From positions 89,694,257-89,758,256 of the forward strand of contig NC_135498.1 of NCBI RefSeq assembly GCF_052857255.1: a DNA stretch of 64,000 bases, read 5' to 3'. The notes below the pieces were generated by a model. That model saw nothing but the letters and a program-made list of their open reading frames with translations, did no database searches and had not been told where the DNA came from. The DNA is from Amblyomma americanum (Eukaryota > Arthropoda > Arachnida > Ixodida > Ixodidae). The position numbers and the translations under genes are program-made. This document shows, in pieces, positions 10,740-21,300 of the stretch. Positions within the stretch are counted from its first letter, which is position 1; each line of letters starts with the position of its first letter.

Positions 10740-11560
10740 ATGGCGACACCACATCGAACCACAGCGTCCCACGCATTCCTAAGCACATGAACGCACAACT
10801 ACACCCTGGCAGGAGGGAAGCAAGGAAGCATGCGTTAAAAAGCGCATCGCTGGCAAAAAAATAATCATTCTTCATAGACACAGCCAGCTACCCAAAACAC
10901 AGAGCCACGGTGGCAGCGGAAATCGACTAAGCTCACGAGGAGCTAACCGGCGTCATTATAAGAGATCGTGGTTCTACTGAAGCAGGGGCGACCGCGGTTG
11001 CTCTCACCGTAGACGAAAGCAAGAGATGACGGAACCCCTGGTAATCATCTCGGACTCGCGAACTGCCTGTCGGAATTTTCGGAGAGGCAGAATTGGCAAG
11101 AGAACTCTCCACGTTTTGAGTCGATGTGGCTCAAGAGAAGAAACACATTCAATCATCTGGGCACCGGTGAACGCCGGGCTGGCCGGGAACCACGCAGCGG
11201 ACGCCATCACTCGAAGAAATGTACTAACCGAGCAACGGCTGATGGTTTGGGAATCGAGCTGGTTATCCAGATGCACGACGACGTGGTCGAGCAACTTAGG
11301 AGACTAAGGAGGGTCTATCGCCCGCCGCACAGCCACCTCTCTGAAGTGGAGACTCTAAGTTCACCTCGGACTCCTAAGGGGAACAGATATCCAAGAAGCA
11401 GTCAAAAAGGCGGCAACGCTCGACACGGGAGGATTTTAAGCGGACACGATCAATGCAAAACGAGAAGCAAAACACCTTCCTAGTGAGCACTCCAAGCAAA
11501 GCAAGAGCGGACAAATATCTAAAAATTCGAAACGATCGGGGTGAAATATCAGAACTACGA
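10740..11560 (+). pseudogene. I-like LINE RNase H fragment
   Basis: Across shifting frames, the order of an RNase H domain can be read: FFIDTASYP (first Asp) near 10870, STEAGATAVAL (Glu) near 10975, IISDSRTACRNF (Asp) near 11045 and WAPVNAGLAGNHAADA (final Asp) near 11160-11200. It is followed by LRRVYRPPHSHLSEVE. A stop follows the KSASLAKK segment and at least one frameshift lies near 11010. RNase H removes the RNA strand during reverse transcription in I-type LINEs. No RT part is present, so this is an isolated remnant. Confidence 0.7.
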
Positions 11561-11618
11561 AGTCTCTTGAAGAAGCGGTTCAATTAACTCTTCCGACGAC
11601 AAACAAGATCTATACCGC

Positions 11619-12175
11619 AACCGAGGCCATGTGGTTGAGCATCCGCCTGGCATGCGGAAGGTGCGGGGCTCGATCCCTAGTGCCGCCGGGTACCCACCGG
11701 TGATACTGTCACGTAGTGGTTGGGGACGGCAGTCGATGCAGCGATGAAGACGGACTAAAGGGTCTTCTAAAAGAATTGTTTATTGGGCTGACTTGCACAC
11801 AAAATGGACTGAATCACTCGGCGCCGGCGAAGCGACAAGCGTGCTCGGCGGTCGTCGAACAGAATGCCCGCCACTGTCGGCCGTGCTCAATATAAAGCTG
11901 ATAGCGAACTTTAGAGATAGAGGGTGCAAAGTTACTAGAACATTCCGGAACAACGTAGAATCAGCTCTGCCTGGCTGCGATCAATCGAGATAAATCTAGT
12001 CGCGTCTTGCTTCGCAAAGAAACCGATAAGGTGGTGTGGCGGCAGATTTGAAACACGAACAAACACTGCAAATATTCGCGGCAACACAATGAGTACAAGC
12101 TTCCCCAGGTCTGATGCTCGGCTTAATCAGCGTGAAATGCTTGGGAAATGGGGCTTTGACACCACCTTGTGCAAA
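11619..12175 (+). repeat. tRNA-derived SINE, family C, split by a solo LTR
   Basis: The head (GGCCATGTGGTTGAG, then GGGGCTCGATCCC, then GCCGCCGGGTACCCAC) is at 11619-11706. The body resumes at 12089 with GTACAAGCTTCCCCAGG and GCTCGGCTTAATCAG. The same family, uninterrupted, lies at 34155-34345. Confidence 0.7.
11707..12088 (-). mobile_element. Solo LTR inserted in a tRNA-SINE
   Basis: The 382-bp block begins TGT and ends ACA on either strand, as LTRs do. On the minus strand it contains TATATTGAGCACGG as a TATA-like region and CCAATAAACAATTC as a poly(A) signal about 70 bp before the CTACGTGACA end. It interrupts a SINE whose intact form is seen at 34155. No second LTR or internal coding region is present, so LTR-LTR recombination probably removed them. 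The flanking duplication is unclear (ATAC on the left, a decayed AT..GTAC on the right). Confidence 0.65.
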
Positions 12176-12182
12176 CTAGAAC

Positions 12183-12520
12183 AGCAGCAGCAGCAGCCAC
12201 CTGACCTCATTTACTTTTGGAAATATGGTGGAGTGCTTTGAAGCAATCCGGCACGGCTTGCCCCGGTATTGCACTGCATCCGGGATCGGACCGGCACCTA
12301 TTAGCAAGCGCGCTTTTCATTCTTTCCTTTCCTGTCTTTCGACTCTCATACTTTCAGCACGTCGCAGCGGCTGTGGCTCAGCTTCTGCCAGTGGCCTGGC
12401 CTGTGCTCTTTCCTTTTCATTCTTCCCAACAACACCAACAAGCAGCAGCAGCAGCAGCAAACTGCCATCTGTCAACATCGACCATCATTTTCTTCTGTCT
12501 GTCTCAAGTGCGTAGATTTA
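12183..12520 (+). repeat. CAG-rich stretch, possible retroelement 3' end
   Basis: It holds (CAG)n at 12183-12197 and (AGC)n at 12451-12469, with C/T-rich sequence between. The open frames here run into the (AT)n array and are not believable genes. Confidence 0.3.
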
Positions 12521-12526
12521 CGCGCG

Positions 12527-12652
<126 letters not shown>

Positions 12653-12845
12653 CTGTATTTTCTGCTGCTTTATAAGTAATTTTCTTTAAGCAATAGATTA
12701 ATCTTAGTATCATTATCCCACTGATTAGCACAACACATTAAAAAAAATTAAACATTCCCCTATGCACCTTGGTTTCGCTGACTGTTGGCTCCCTTCATAA
12801 GTTTGTCGAAACGAGTCCCTCATTTTCCTTACCTTAGCTGCTAAT
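12653..12845 (+). repeat. Body of (TA)n/tRNA-like repeat, copy 1
   Basis: This direct copy of 13157-13345 shares TCTGCTGCTT, TTAGTATCATTATCCCACTG, TGCACCTTGGTTTCG and CTCCCTTCATAAGTTTGT. The tRNA-like head is missing and an (AT)n tract is in its place. Confidence 0.8.
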
Positions 12846-13029
12846 TGCTTAACGAGGGTCTCGGTTCTGGCAGTCTTGATGCCACAGGTTGCTTAAGAGG
12901 GCTCTCGCACATCTTCCGCCCTCGCCGGTAGATGACGTTCCACGCACGTCATGCTCGCGGTATTACAGGACGTGCTACGTCCACCGCTATGGACGAGGGT
13001 GGCGCTGGTGAACACTCCCAAGGTTCGCT

Positions 13030-13338
13030 TACACGCAAAAATATAAATACCCACGAAAGCAGCAGATTTGACAGCCGTCGCCGTAGCTCAGTTGGTAAGA
13101 GCACCCGACGCGATATTTGGAGGTCGCGGGTTCGGATCCCACCTGCGGCATGGTTGTTTTTCTGCTGCTTCATAAGGAATTTTCTTTGCGATAGATTATT
13201 CTTAGTATCATTATCCCACTGATTAGAAAAACACATTAAAAAAAATTAAACATTCCCTTATGCACCTTGGTTTCGGTGACTGTTGGCTCCCTTCATAAGT
13301 TTGTTAAAAGGAGTACCTCATTTCCCTTAACTTATCTG

Positions 13339-13345
<7 letters not shown>
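13030..13345 (+). repeat. (TA)n/tRNA-like repeat, copy 2
   Basis: It begins with ACCCACGAAAGCAGCAGATT, then the tRNA-like sequence at 13077-13150, then the ~190-bp body, ending in (TA)n at 13340-13397. The inverted copy 3 shares that tract, so the two lie tail to tail. Confidence 0.8.
13077..13150 (+). tRNA. tRNA-like sequence within a repeat
   Basis: This 74-nt segment has a pairable acceptor stem (GTCGCCG with CTGCGGC), a D arm GCTC..GAGC, a GGTTCGGATCC B box and a discriminator A. The anticodon loop CGCGATA lacks the invariant T33 and its stem pairs poorly, so no anticodon can be assigned. A related copy lies at 13560-13632 on the minus strand. It is best read as a repeat-borne tRNA pseudogene, not a functional gene. 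Confidence 0.5.

Positions 13346-13397
<52 letters not shown>
13340..13397. repeat. (TA)n microsatellite at palindrome centre
   Basis: An uninterrupted TA tract joins the tails of two inverted repeat copies, so the centre of the palindrome is itself self-complementary. Confidence 0.95.
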
Positions 13398-13398
<1 letters not shown>

Positions 13399-13674
13399 CA
13401 GAAAAGGCAAATGAAATGAAGGGCTCGTTTGACAAATATATTAAGGAAACGAACAGTCAACAAAACTAAGGTTCATAGGGGAATGTTTCTTTTTATCTTT
13501 GTAATGCCAATCAATTGGTTTAAAGAAAGTTACCCATAAAGCAGCAGAAAAACCAACCATGCCGCCAGTGGGATCCCAACCCACGACCTCCGAGTATTGC
13601 GTCCGGCGCTCTACCAACTGAGCTACGGCGACGGCCGTCCAATCTGCTGCTTTCGTGGGTATTGATGTTTTGCG

Positions 13675-13675
<1 letters not shown>
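13398..13675 (-). repeat. (TA)n/tRNA-like repeat, copy 3, inverted
   Basis: This is the reverse complement of the 13030-13345 unit, more diverged in the body. It includes the tRNA-like sequence at 13560-13632 (minus strand) and ends with the same ACCCACGAAAGCAGCAGAT block at about 13641-13661. A further (AT)n tract follows at 13676-13755. Confidence 0.8.
13560..13632 (-). tRNA. tRNA-like sequence within inverted repeat copy
   Basis: A 73-nt partner of 13077-13150 on the other strand. The D arm (GCTCAGTTGGTAGAGC) is good, and the acceptor GTCGCCG/TGGCGGC pairs partly. The anticodon loop CGCAATA again lacks T33. It is a repeat-borne pseudo-tRNA. Confidence 0.5.

Positions 13676-13755
<80 letters not shown>
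13676..13755. repeat. (AT)n microsatellite
   Basis: An uninterrupted AT tract of 80 bases flanks the inverted repeat copy. Confidence 0.95.
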
Positions 13756-13758
<3 letters not shown>

Positions 13759-14329
13759 TTTACAGCAATGGAAGCAAAATATACAAATCAACAACTGAAC
13801 AGGTGACAGTGACATCCGGTAGAAATAAAAAAGAAACGTGTCCTTCCTACTCACCTCCTTTCTCCGTGAATACACCCGGTAAAAGGATCGCGCACCGGCG
13901 TATGTCAGGTTGGTCTGGCTATGCGTGGTGACAAGCAGTGAGCCGGCTCAGAAGCTCACCCTCGACGCCGATCACCGTGCACTGTGATTCCGCCCACCAA
14001 GCACGCCCTGCTTTACGGTGCTGATCACGTTGAGAACCATCAGCATTGATAATTCGTCGCATACATTTCGGTGAGGCGGCTGTATTGTCGGTTTTAATAT
14101 TTCTTGGCATTTCTAGTATTCCTGCGACCGCGGGAGACACAGCACGCGCTGCTCACATGGTGGTGCTTTCACACTGCAACCAAAGCATCGTGAACATCCT
14201 CAATGTTATCGACTCGGTCGACAGATGGCGATTGGTGTTACAGAGCAGTTGTGCCTCCAAACCAGCGAACGGCGTCTTTCGTCGCCGACGAGAATTATGA
14301 TGCCACAGGAACGTGGCGATCGCGGCTGG

Positions 14330-14640
14330 CGGCTCGTGGACGTGTGGTCACTCGCTTGCTCGCTACGGTGCCTGAGAAAATGGGTCGGCCAAACCAGAGC
14401 TCGGAACAACTTCGTGAGAGCCACCGCGAGCGCTACAGCAAGCCAACACTGCACTGGATTCGTGCGCGTATAAATATCAGCGCAAGCGTCAATGCCGAGT
14501 GGATCAAGCGGCGGAAGCTAGTGATGCTGAGATTAGAGAGGGAAGACAACGCAGGCAGGGCCATCAACTACCGCTGGGAAAACCATTGGAGCCCAATGAA
14601 AACAGAATGGCGAACCTCGATGGCACTAGTTCGTATCGTT
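14330..14640 (+). repeat. Unclassified repeat with degenerate reading frame
   Basis: It includes ATGGGTCGG followed by a charged frame (MGRPNQSSEQLRESHRERY, then RRKLVMLRLERED). An inverted, diverged copy lies at 17478-17720 (minus strand: MGRSNKCSEPFRGRHH, then SRCELVMLKRLEWRDYES). Short arginine-rich frames of this kind recur in repeats, and I know no function. Both frames are interrupted relative to each other, so neither is called a gene. Confidence 0.45.
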
Positions 14641-14664
14641 TGGCGTTTCGGGTTCCATTTGAGA

Positions 14665-14890
14665 CTATTATTGAAGCGAAAAGCTTTACTACGCTAGTCA
14701 ACACCGCGCTTCGCGCGAGCCCGTGTATGTCGAGGCCCGAGTGACCTCACGCACAGCGCAGGTGGCCGTCGCCGACACCGTCGCCTTTTCTCTCTTTCTC
14801 GCTCCCTACTCGCACCGAGCCACAGGTGTTCGCCACTGCGCAGCGCCGCGCCTTTCCTCAAAATGCAACTTTCAGTTTTCAGTATTGTCT
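14665..14890 (+). repeat. Unclassified repeat module M1
   Basis: It begins with GAAGCGAAAAGCTTTACTA and ends with CACCGAGCCACAGGTGTTCG, CCACTGCGCAG and CGCCTTTCCTCAAA. A minus-strand relative with the same order lies at 24135-24325. Confidence 0.55.
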
Positions 14891-14902
14891 TTCTTCTTTC
14901 CC

Positions 14903-15208
14903 CCGCCGCGGTGGCTAAGTGGTTAGGGCGCTCGACTACTGATCCGGAGTTCCCGGGTTCGAACCCGACCGCGGCGGATGCGTTTTTATGGAGGAAAAGC
15001 ACCCGTGTTCTGTGCGATGTCAGTGCACGTTAAAGATCCCCAGGTGGTCGAAATTATTCCGGAGCCCTCCACTACGGCACCTATTCTTCCTTTCTTCTTT
15101 CACTCCCTCCTTTATCTTTTCCCTTCCGGCGCGGTTCAGGTCTCCAAAGATATATGAGACAGATACTGCTTCATTTCCTTTCCCCCAAAAAAACAATTAT
15201 TATTATTA
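14903..15208 (+). repeat. Ruka-like SINE, full length
   Basis: It has the head with A box and B box (GGTTCGAACCCGACC), the complete body and an (ATT)n tail. The 12-bp target duplication TTCTTCTTTCCC lies at 14891-14902 and 15209-15220. The target is a C/T-rich tract of a related repeat whose 3' module continues at 15221. Confidence 0.9.
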
Positions 15209-15220
15209 TTCTTCTTTCCC

Positions 15221-15440
15221 TCCCTCCTTTATTCTTTACTTTACTGCACGGCTCGGGTGTCCACCGAGATATGGGACACGGTTACAGTGCCATTTCTTTT
15301 CCTCAAAAACCAAACAAAACAAGTGAGCCGACGGCGTTCATAGTATTGATTTGCGTGGACAACTTTGCAAAGGCTGTTCATTTTCACTAAAGGAAAGGTG
15401 CACAAACGGCTCTGTGCGTCAGTGGAGACCTGAATCTCGC
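15221..15440 (+). repeat. Unclassified repeat module M2, SINE-related 3' module
   Basis: It carries a diverged version of the SINE 3' module (GGCTCGGGTGTCC, then GATATGGGACACGG, then TTTCTTTTCCTCAAAAACC). It continues with AAACAAGTGAGCCGACGG and GTTCATTTTCAC. The minus-strand relative is at 24405-24660. The SINE 3' module is therefore shared with a different, longer repeat. Confidence 0.55.
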
Positions 15441-15825
15441 TTTAATGTACGTGGCGTTAGTGTCAAAAGCCTGCTTTGATTGCGTTCCGCACACTGGATA
15501 GGCAGCGCGCCATCCCTGCCTCCCTGGGAGGTCGCATGCAGTAAATGGTTGATAGCGAGAGATTGATCAAATGAACGCTGCGGCCTAGGTATTGCTGCAG
15601 TGCCGCGTCAGCCACAAAGTTGTCAGCGTTGTGGCTGGCAAATTCATTCATTCCACATCTTTCTTTCACCCCGAATCAAAGCAGGAATGAGGCGTCCACA
15701 TAACCAGGGAGCCAGTTACGCGCCTTTCCTTTCCTCAAAGCCATCGCCGTCTTGAACATTGTCAACGCCAACGCCAATGAACACAGTTAACATCTTCGCT
15801 TTGTATATCCTGGATTAGCTGAGTT
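15440..15825 (-). repeat. Modular repeat A, copy 3
   Basis: On the minus strand it starts at GGATATACAAAGCGAAGA and proceeds in the same order as copy 1 through TTCAAGACGGCGATGGCTTT, CAATACCTAGGCCGCAGCG and GACCTCCCAGGGAGGCAGG. It is uninterrupted, so it is the best reference copy in the window. Confidence 0.75.
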
Positions 15826-15829
15826 TATT

Positions 15830-17477
15830 TTTGTCCGAATCTTAGTGACAGCTCTAAGCTCATAAGCCGCATCATTAATGGCCCTTGTCGTGCGGGTTCG
15901 CTGCGACCAGCACCATTTATTCTCGGCTGAAGATTTAACGCGCTCAAATGCTAGCACCATCTATCCAAAGAAACGCGACACGCAGATAACCGTTCACACA
16001 AACATTCGGAAGAGAGCAACAACATCGGAAATAAAATGTTTTGACTCAAATAAGCAATTAATTTAAACAGCTTGGAGGTTGGCTTATTATCAAGCTCTCC
16101 TCCTATTTAAGAGGCGGCTGTAAACATACGTTTCCATCATGTTATCGATAAAAGATTGAAAACATCACGAAAATTGGGCAAACTTTGTTGTACTGAATAA
16201 GCAACGTAGGTGTTTCCTCTCTGGTGGCCTGAAGGAATGCCGTCTGTTGACGATCAGCAGAAAGTACATGCTCCACCAGCTTCTGTTCAAGTACGTAGTC
16301 AGCTCGTATTAGGGGCTCCTAGGCTGCGTTACAGCTTGGGGGTTCCTTTGAGCTAAATTTTTGGGTGGCCTTTTTAAGGAGGCCTTTTTAAGAAACCGTA
16401 CCTTTTTATCTGCCGAAGAGCAATGACAGCAAATCGGCGCTGGTCTAAATTTTTGGGTGGCCTTCTAGGAGGCCCAGTAAAAATCTGAAGAGGGGAAGTG
16501 TACGATTTCCTCTAGCAATGACAGCGAATTGGTGCTCGTCGCGTCAACCCGTGCACTATGCATAATAATGATAAGGCTTAGCGATGCCACAGACATTCGG
16601 AGATTAGTGGAGTCTTAAATGGAACCGGACGCGCCCTACTGGTGTCATCGTATTTGGCCTGTGTGTTTGCACTACACTTTATCACATATAATAAGGAGTC
16701 TAAAATAAAATATGAATTAAAGAGGTGTGAAGAAGATGACGTGGATTAACCGAAAAATAAAGATGAAAAATAAACATTCGGTGAAGTGAAGAGAGATGAT
16801 TGGTGGAGAAGAGAAGAAGGAGAAGACGACGACAAGGCTTACGTGGAGTAACGCCAAGGCTTTAAACGGACGAGGGAGAGCGAGGCACGGGGGCGAAGAA
16901 CAGAGAAGCGGAGACTCCGGCGGGTCAGGTACGCTTCGGCTGGAAGAGAGCGACGCTGGCTACTGCTCCGGTGAGCTCGCGTTCTACGGCTTCGCATCGT
17001 GGACTTCCTGCCGTGCCTGAGCCCGTTCCGGGGAGTTAACAGAGGACGCTACCACCTGCTACTGCCAGGGGTGTGCGAAGCGCTGTTGCCAACCATCCGG
17101 GTGGTGCCCCCAACGCCAACAACACCGGCATCACCTCCGCGGGCGCTTGGACTGGGAGCTTATACGACGCATCCACCGACGCCGCCAGCGACGCCAGCCC
17201 AAGCACCTCGAACGCCACTTCGACGCCGGCTACTGGATCCATACAACACCGCAGCCATTCCTAACCAACCGTGAGCATGAACGCCGACCACTAAGAGTAG
17301 AACACTAATAGCAGACGCTGGTAGCAGTGTTCCCGGGTCGTGTGTATTTTTATTCCTTGTGTTTTGTGTTAATTTGTGTTCCAGTGTGTGTGTCACGTAG
17401 GGTGTACTAAATGTGTGTCTGTGTGGGTACACCTGTCGCCTTGTTCATTCTTTCGGTCCGAGTGTTCTCCGGGGAGA
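15830..17477. other. Unrecognised sequence with one tandem duplication
   Basis: The block CTAAATTTTTGGGTGGCC, an AGGAGGCC motif and GCAATGACAGC occurs twice, at about 16352-16442 and 16445-16545. The part from 16780 to 17280 is rich in purines and then in CCG/CGC, with open frames at 16796-17020 and 16999-17274 (proline/threonine-rich). Neither frame has a recognisable domain or a start context I can defend. Confidence 0.4.
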
Positions 17478-17720
17478 TCCGTGACAGACTCCAACGGTAC
17501 TTGATTCATCGCCCTGCTTTCGTAGTCTCGCCACTCTAACCTTTTCAGCATCACCAGCTCACACCGGCTGCAGGTTCCACCCCGACATTGGCGCATCTGC
17601 TGTTACGCGCAGGCGCTCGATCCCCAGTGCAGTGGTGGCGCCCACGAAATGGTTCCGAGCACTTGTTCGACCGACCCATTTTCCCAGGCTCCGTAGCGAG
17701 CGACCACATGTCCGCAAGCC
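17478..17720 (-). repeat. Inverted diverged copy of the 14330-14640 repeat
   Basis: On the minus strand it matches GTGGTC..CTCGCTACGG..GCCTG, GAAAATGGGTCGG and CTGGTGATGCTG of the 14-kb copy. The two face each other across about 3 kb. Confidence 0.5.
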
Positions 17721-17924
17721 TATATCGCACATCACATCACCTAAGTTTCGACGCCATGCGTTATTAAGCGCTCAAAACGGGGTGCTTTTAACATAACGGG
17801 TCATCAACATCTGAGCTATTCCTGGTGCCATAGGCACCGACTGCGGGGGGGGAGGGGTGTGCTGGATGGCTCGAGCCCCCCCCCCTCTCCCCGGCGAAAA
17901 AAAAAATCGCCTATTTACACAGCG

Positions 17925-18362
17925 TGCCCGCACTGGCAGCGAGAGCGTCACGTGGCCACTTTAATGGCCACATCCATGGCCCCGATGTCCAGGCGGGTTG
18001 TCCGAGCCGTCGTCCAGGCTGAGACAGCGGCCCCAGCCCAGCAACATCAGCAGACGCCGCGCGCTCTTTCTTATGCGCAGGTCGTCAGGGGAACACCCCA
18101 GCAGCAGCAGCAGCAGACACAGAAGCAACGGCAGCGCCGGCAGCGGCAGCGGCGATCCGGTTGCCCGGCGTCCCGTACAGCGCGGCCCGAGCCTGCGGCC
18201 GCTTCTCACGGCCAGCCCCCTGACGCACGGGACGCGGAGATCGCGCGCCTAAAGCTGGCGTTGCGCGCCCTCAGCGCACTTTTCCGGGAGGGCACCGATG
18301 GACACCGGGCTTGCTTAGAAGCAGCGGGTGCTCCCGCACAGATAAGCCAGCATGATGGCTAG
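17925..18362 (+). CDS. I/R1-like LINE ORF1 protein, 5'-truncated
   Basis: The open frame extends from 17859, but LINE-like content begins nearer 17925. Readable parts are a degenerate remnant of the zinc-knuckle end (RHVATLMATSMAPMSRR), then ALSYAQVVRG, a Gln/Arg-rich stretch and a short possible helix (EIARLKLALRALSALF). ORF1 proteins of this LINE group bind nucleic acid in the transposition particle. The SYAQVVRG block normally follows the zinc knuckles, so the N-terminal part is missing. The stop at 18360-18362 overlaps the ORF2 start at 18352 by 11 bases in a different frame, a common arrangement for coupled LINE ORFs. No intact zinc knuckle is seen. Confidence 0.6.
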   Translation, partial: CPHWQRERHVATLMATSMAPMSRRVVRAVVQAETAAPAQQHQQTPRALSYAQVVRGTPQQQQQQTQKQRQRRQRQRRSGCPASRTARPEPAAASHGQPPDARDAEIARLKLALRALSALFREGTDGHRACLEAAGAPAQISQHDG

Positions 18363-21300
18363 CCGCCGGACTCCCTCCCGCATACCATCCATCCTGCAGT
18401 GGAACGTGCGCTCGCTTGCGGCGCGGTACGCCGAAATGCGAGTTCGCATCGCACAAGATTCGCCGGAAGTTATCGCGCTGCAGGAGACGTACGTACGTTC
18501 ACATGACGGGGAGCCCCAGATGCGGCTACCTGGCTACATTGGCTACCACTCAACCACCACGTGCGAGGAACCCACCTGTGCTGCAGTGCCCTGTTGTGTC
18601 ACATCTCATCGCCCCGGGAAATCAAGGTGCGCGATATACGTGCGGCAGGACGTCCAGCACACCCTCGGCGGCTCGGCGGCGGCGACATCTGATGCCCAGG
18701 AGTGCGTGGTGGTGACAGTGCGCGTCGGTGGTGTTGACACGTCGGTGACCAGTGTTTATGTGCGTCCAGCTGTCGCGTGGAACGCGCTGTGTTTTCGTGC
18801 TGTGTCTTCGTGCTGTGCCCCGCGCCAAATCTTCTGTGGTGATTTTAACGCCCACCATAGTGCGTGGGGCAGTGCGCGCCACTCCGCGCGTGGAGACGAC
18901 CTGCACGACGCAGCAACGCAGCTGGGACTCACCCCCTTGAACACCGGCGAGCCCACCTTTCGACGACGTGGAACAACCGGCTCCTGCATCGACGTTGCCT
19001 TCGCATCCAGAGGCATCGAGGCGACATGGCCCCGATCACCATCTCTCTGGGGCTCGGATCATTACTCCATCCTAATTGAACCCACTGCGATGGAGGCGCG
19101 CCCCAAACGTGCCTACTCCATTACCAACTGGAGTGCGTTCGGGCGGGCGGTCGACGAGGCGGCGGCCACTGGCGCAGATTTCTTTTCAAGTCTAGTCCGA
19201 AGCGCTCTCGCAGCCACCCAACGAGCAGAGGTAAGGGCAGGGCAGCCCACACCTGATATGAAGCTGCTCAATCTGCGCGAGAAGAGAGATCGCGCAGAGC
19301 GACGGGCGCGACGGACTGACAGAGCCGCCGACTGGACTGTCTACAACCGCTTGGACGCAGCAGCGCGCCGCCACGCCAACAAGCTATACCGCCGGCAGTG
19401 GGCTTCACTATGCCAAAGGATGGAGGAAGATGTCAGCTCGCGGAGGCTGTTTGACACCCTGCGGCGCATCACCGAACCACAGGCAAACCGTCAACCGCTG
19501 GCCGCCCTCGCAATCTCCAGCGGGCTCAGCTTTGTAGAATTGGCAGAGCGGTTTGCCGATCGGTTCGCGCCGCCCAGCCCCGCAAACGCTGCTAACATAG
19601 CTGCTCCTGAGAGCCCCAGAAGCGACGCCAGTCCCTCGCCCGTCGCCTCGGAAGGTCCATGTGATGCGCCGTTCACCGCGGCGGAATTGAACAATGCGCT
19701 GCAGCGCTGCCGCCGCCGCTCGGCGCCCGGACCGGACGGGGTGACATACCAAATGCTGCGAAACCTGGATGCGCAGCAACGACAGATCCTCCTGCAGCAG
19801 ATCAACCTGGAGTGGGAACGCGGGGAGCTACCGGAGGATTGGCGAACCGCGGTCGTTTGTCCCATCCGAAAGGCAGGGCGCCCACCTACGGAGCTGAGCG
19901 GATACCGGCCAGTGGCATTAACATCGGCGGCAGGTAAGCTCATGGAGCATACGGCGTTGCAGCGTCTGAACGAGCGGGCTGCGGAGGCTGATTTGTTTGA
20001 CGAGCGGCAGACGGGTTTCCATGGGATGCGGTGCACGGCTGATTCTATATCGGACGTTGTTACAGCGCTGGAGCATGCCAGGGCGGCAGGCCAGGTTGCG
20101 CTGCTGCTGCTGCTGGACGTCTCGGGCGCTTTTGACAACGTTCACCGCGCACCAATTCTCGCGGTGCTTGAGGGGGGCCGGTGTGAGCGGGCGCCTTTTG
20201 CGATACGTTCATGGCTTCCTGAGCGGGCGCACCATGCGCGTACGAGTAGGGGGTAAGCTCTCGAAGCCTCGCCCGGTCGACATGGGCGTGCCGCAGGGCT
20301 CTGTCCCATCACCATTTCTGTTTAATGTGGCCATGTCGGTGGTGCCGGCCTCCCTCCCCACGAGCGGGCGACACCATGTGTACATGTCCATATATGCAGA
20401 CGACATAGCTCTGTGGTGCCGGGGACCACCGAGCGAGGCGTTCCGCGTGCGGGGGTGCCTTCGGGGAGCCCTGACCGCAATCGATGCCAGCTTGCGCGGC
20501 CTTGGTCTGTCGCTGAGCGCGGACAAATCGGTGGCCATGGCCTGCGTTTCGCGCTCGCGCGCGCACCTTGCGCCACTGTCACTGGACGGGACTCCGATTC
20601 CTTGGCGTAAATCGGTGCGGTACCTTGGCCTGGACATCGACTGGCGCCTTTCCTTCCGCCCCGCGGCGACCAAGGCCTGTCTGCAGATGAAGAGGATCAC
20701 CGCCGCCGTGCACAAGCTCACCGCTCGAGGCCAGGCCATCTCCCAGCAAGCCGCGCTGCGTCTATACAATGCCGCAGCTTTGGGGGCGGTGCTCTATGCG
20801 CTGCCGCTCGTCACGGTGCGCAAGCCGTGCTGGAAGAAGCTCGAGCTTCAGCACCGCAAGTCCCTGCGCGTGTGCCTAGGCCTGCCCAAAAACTCGCAGT
20901 GCGCCGCGACGTTGGCCGAGGCAGGAGCGTGGCCCCTTGAGCTCCAAGCAGCGCGCAGGGCACTGAATCACATCGACCGGCTTCACCGCGCACCAGACGG
21001 CGGCTCGCTGCTGCAGCGTATGCGCTCGCACCCGCGCTCACGAATGGGCGCGGCGCTGCTCGAGTATGAGCAACTGACCCAAGGTCCACCCCCCTACGGC
21101 TCCTGCGCGCCCTGGCCTGCTGCCTCGGAGGTACAGCGAGAGATCGTCGGCATCGCGGGAAAGCGGAGCACACCCCTCTGCGCTGTGCAGCAGCTGGCCA
21201 GAGCCGTCATACACGAGGAGCTCCAGGACCATCTCCTCGTGTACACCGACGGCTCAGTGGCCCGCGACAGCTGCTCCCTTGCTGCGGCGGCCACCATCCC

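Noticed and set aside
17391..17400. TGTCACGTAG, identical to the solo LTR end at 11707
   Set aside because: Only ten bases match and the following sequence differs, so I do not call a second LTR.
17036..17432. Overlapping frames in a GC-rich region, considered as a host exon
   Set aside because: Low-complexity Pro/Ala/Thr content, no domain and no splice sites I can defend.
19491..20138. 215-residue minus-strand frame in the LINE
   Set aside because: It is antisense to the endonuclease-RT coding region, whose plus-strand motifs are unambiguous.
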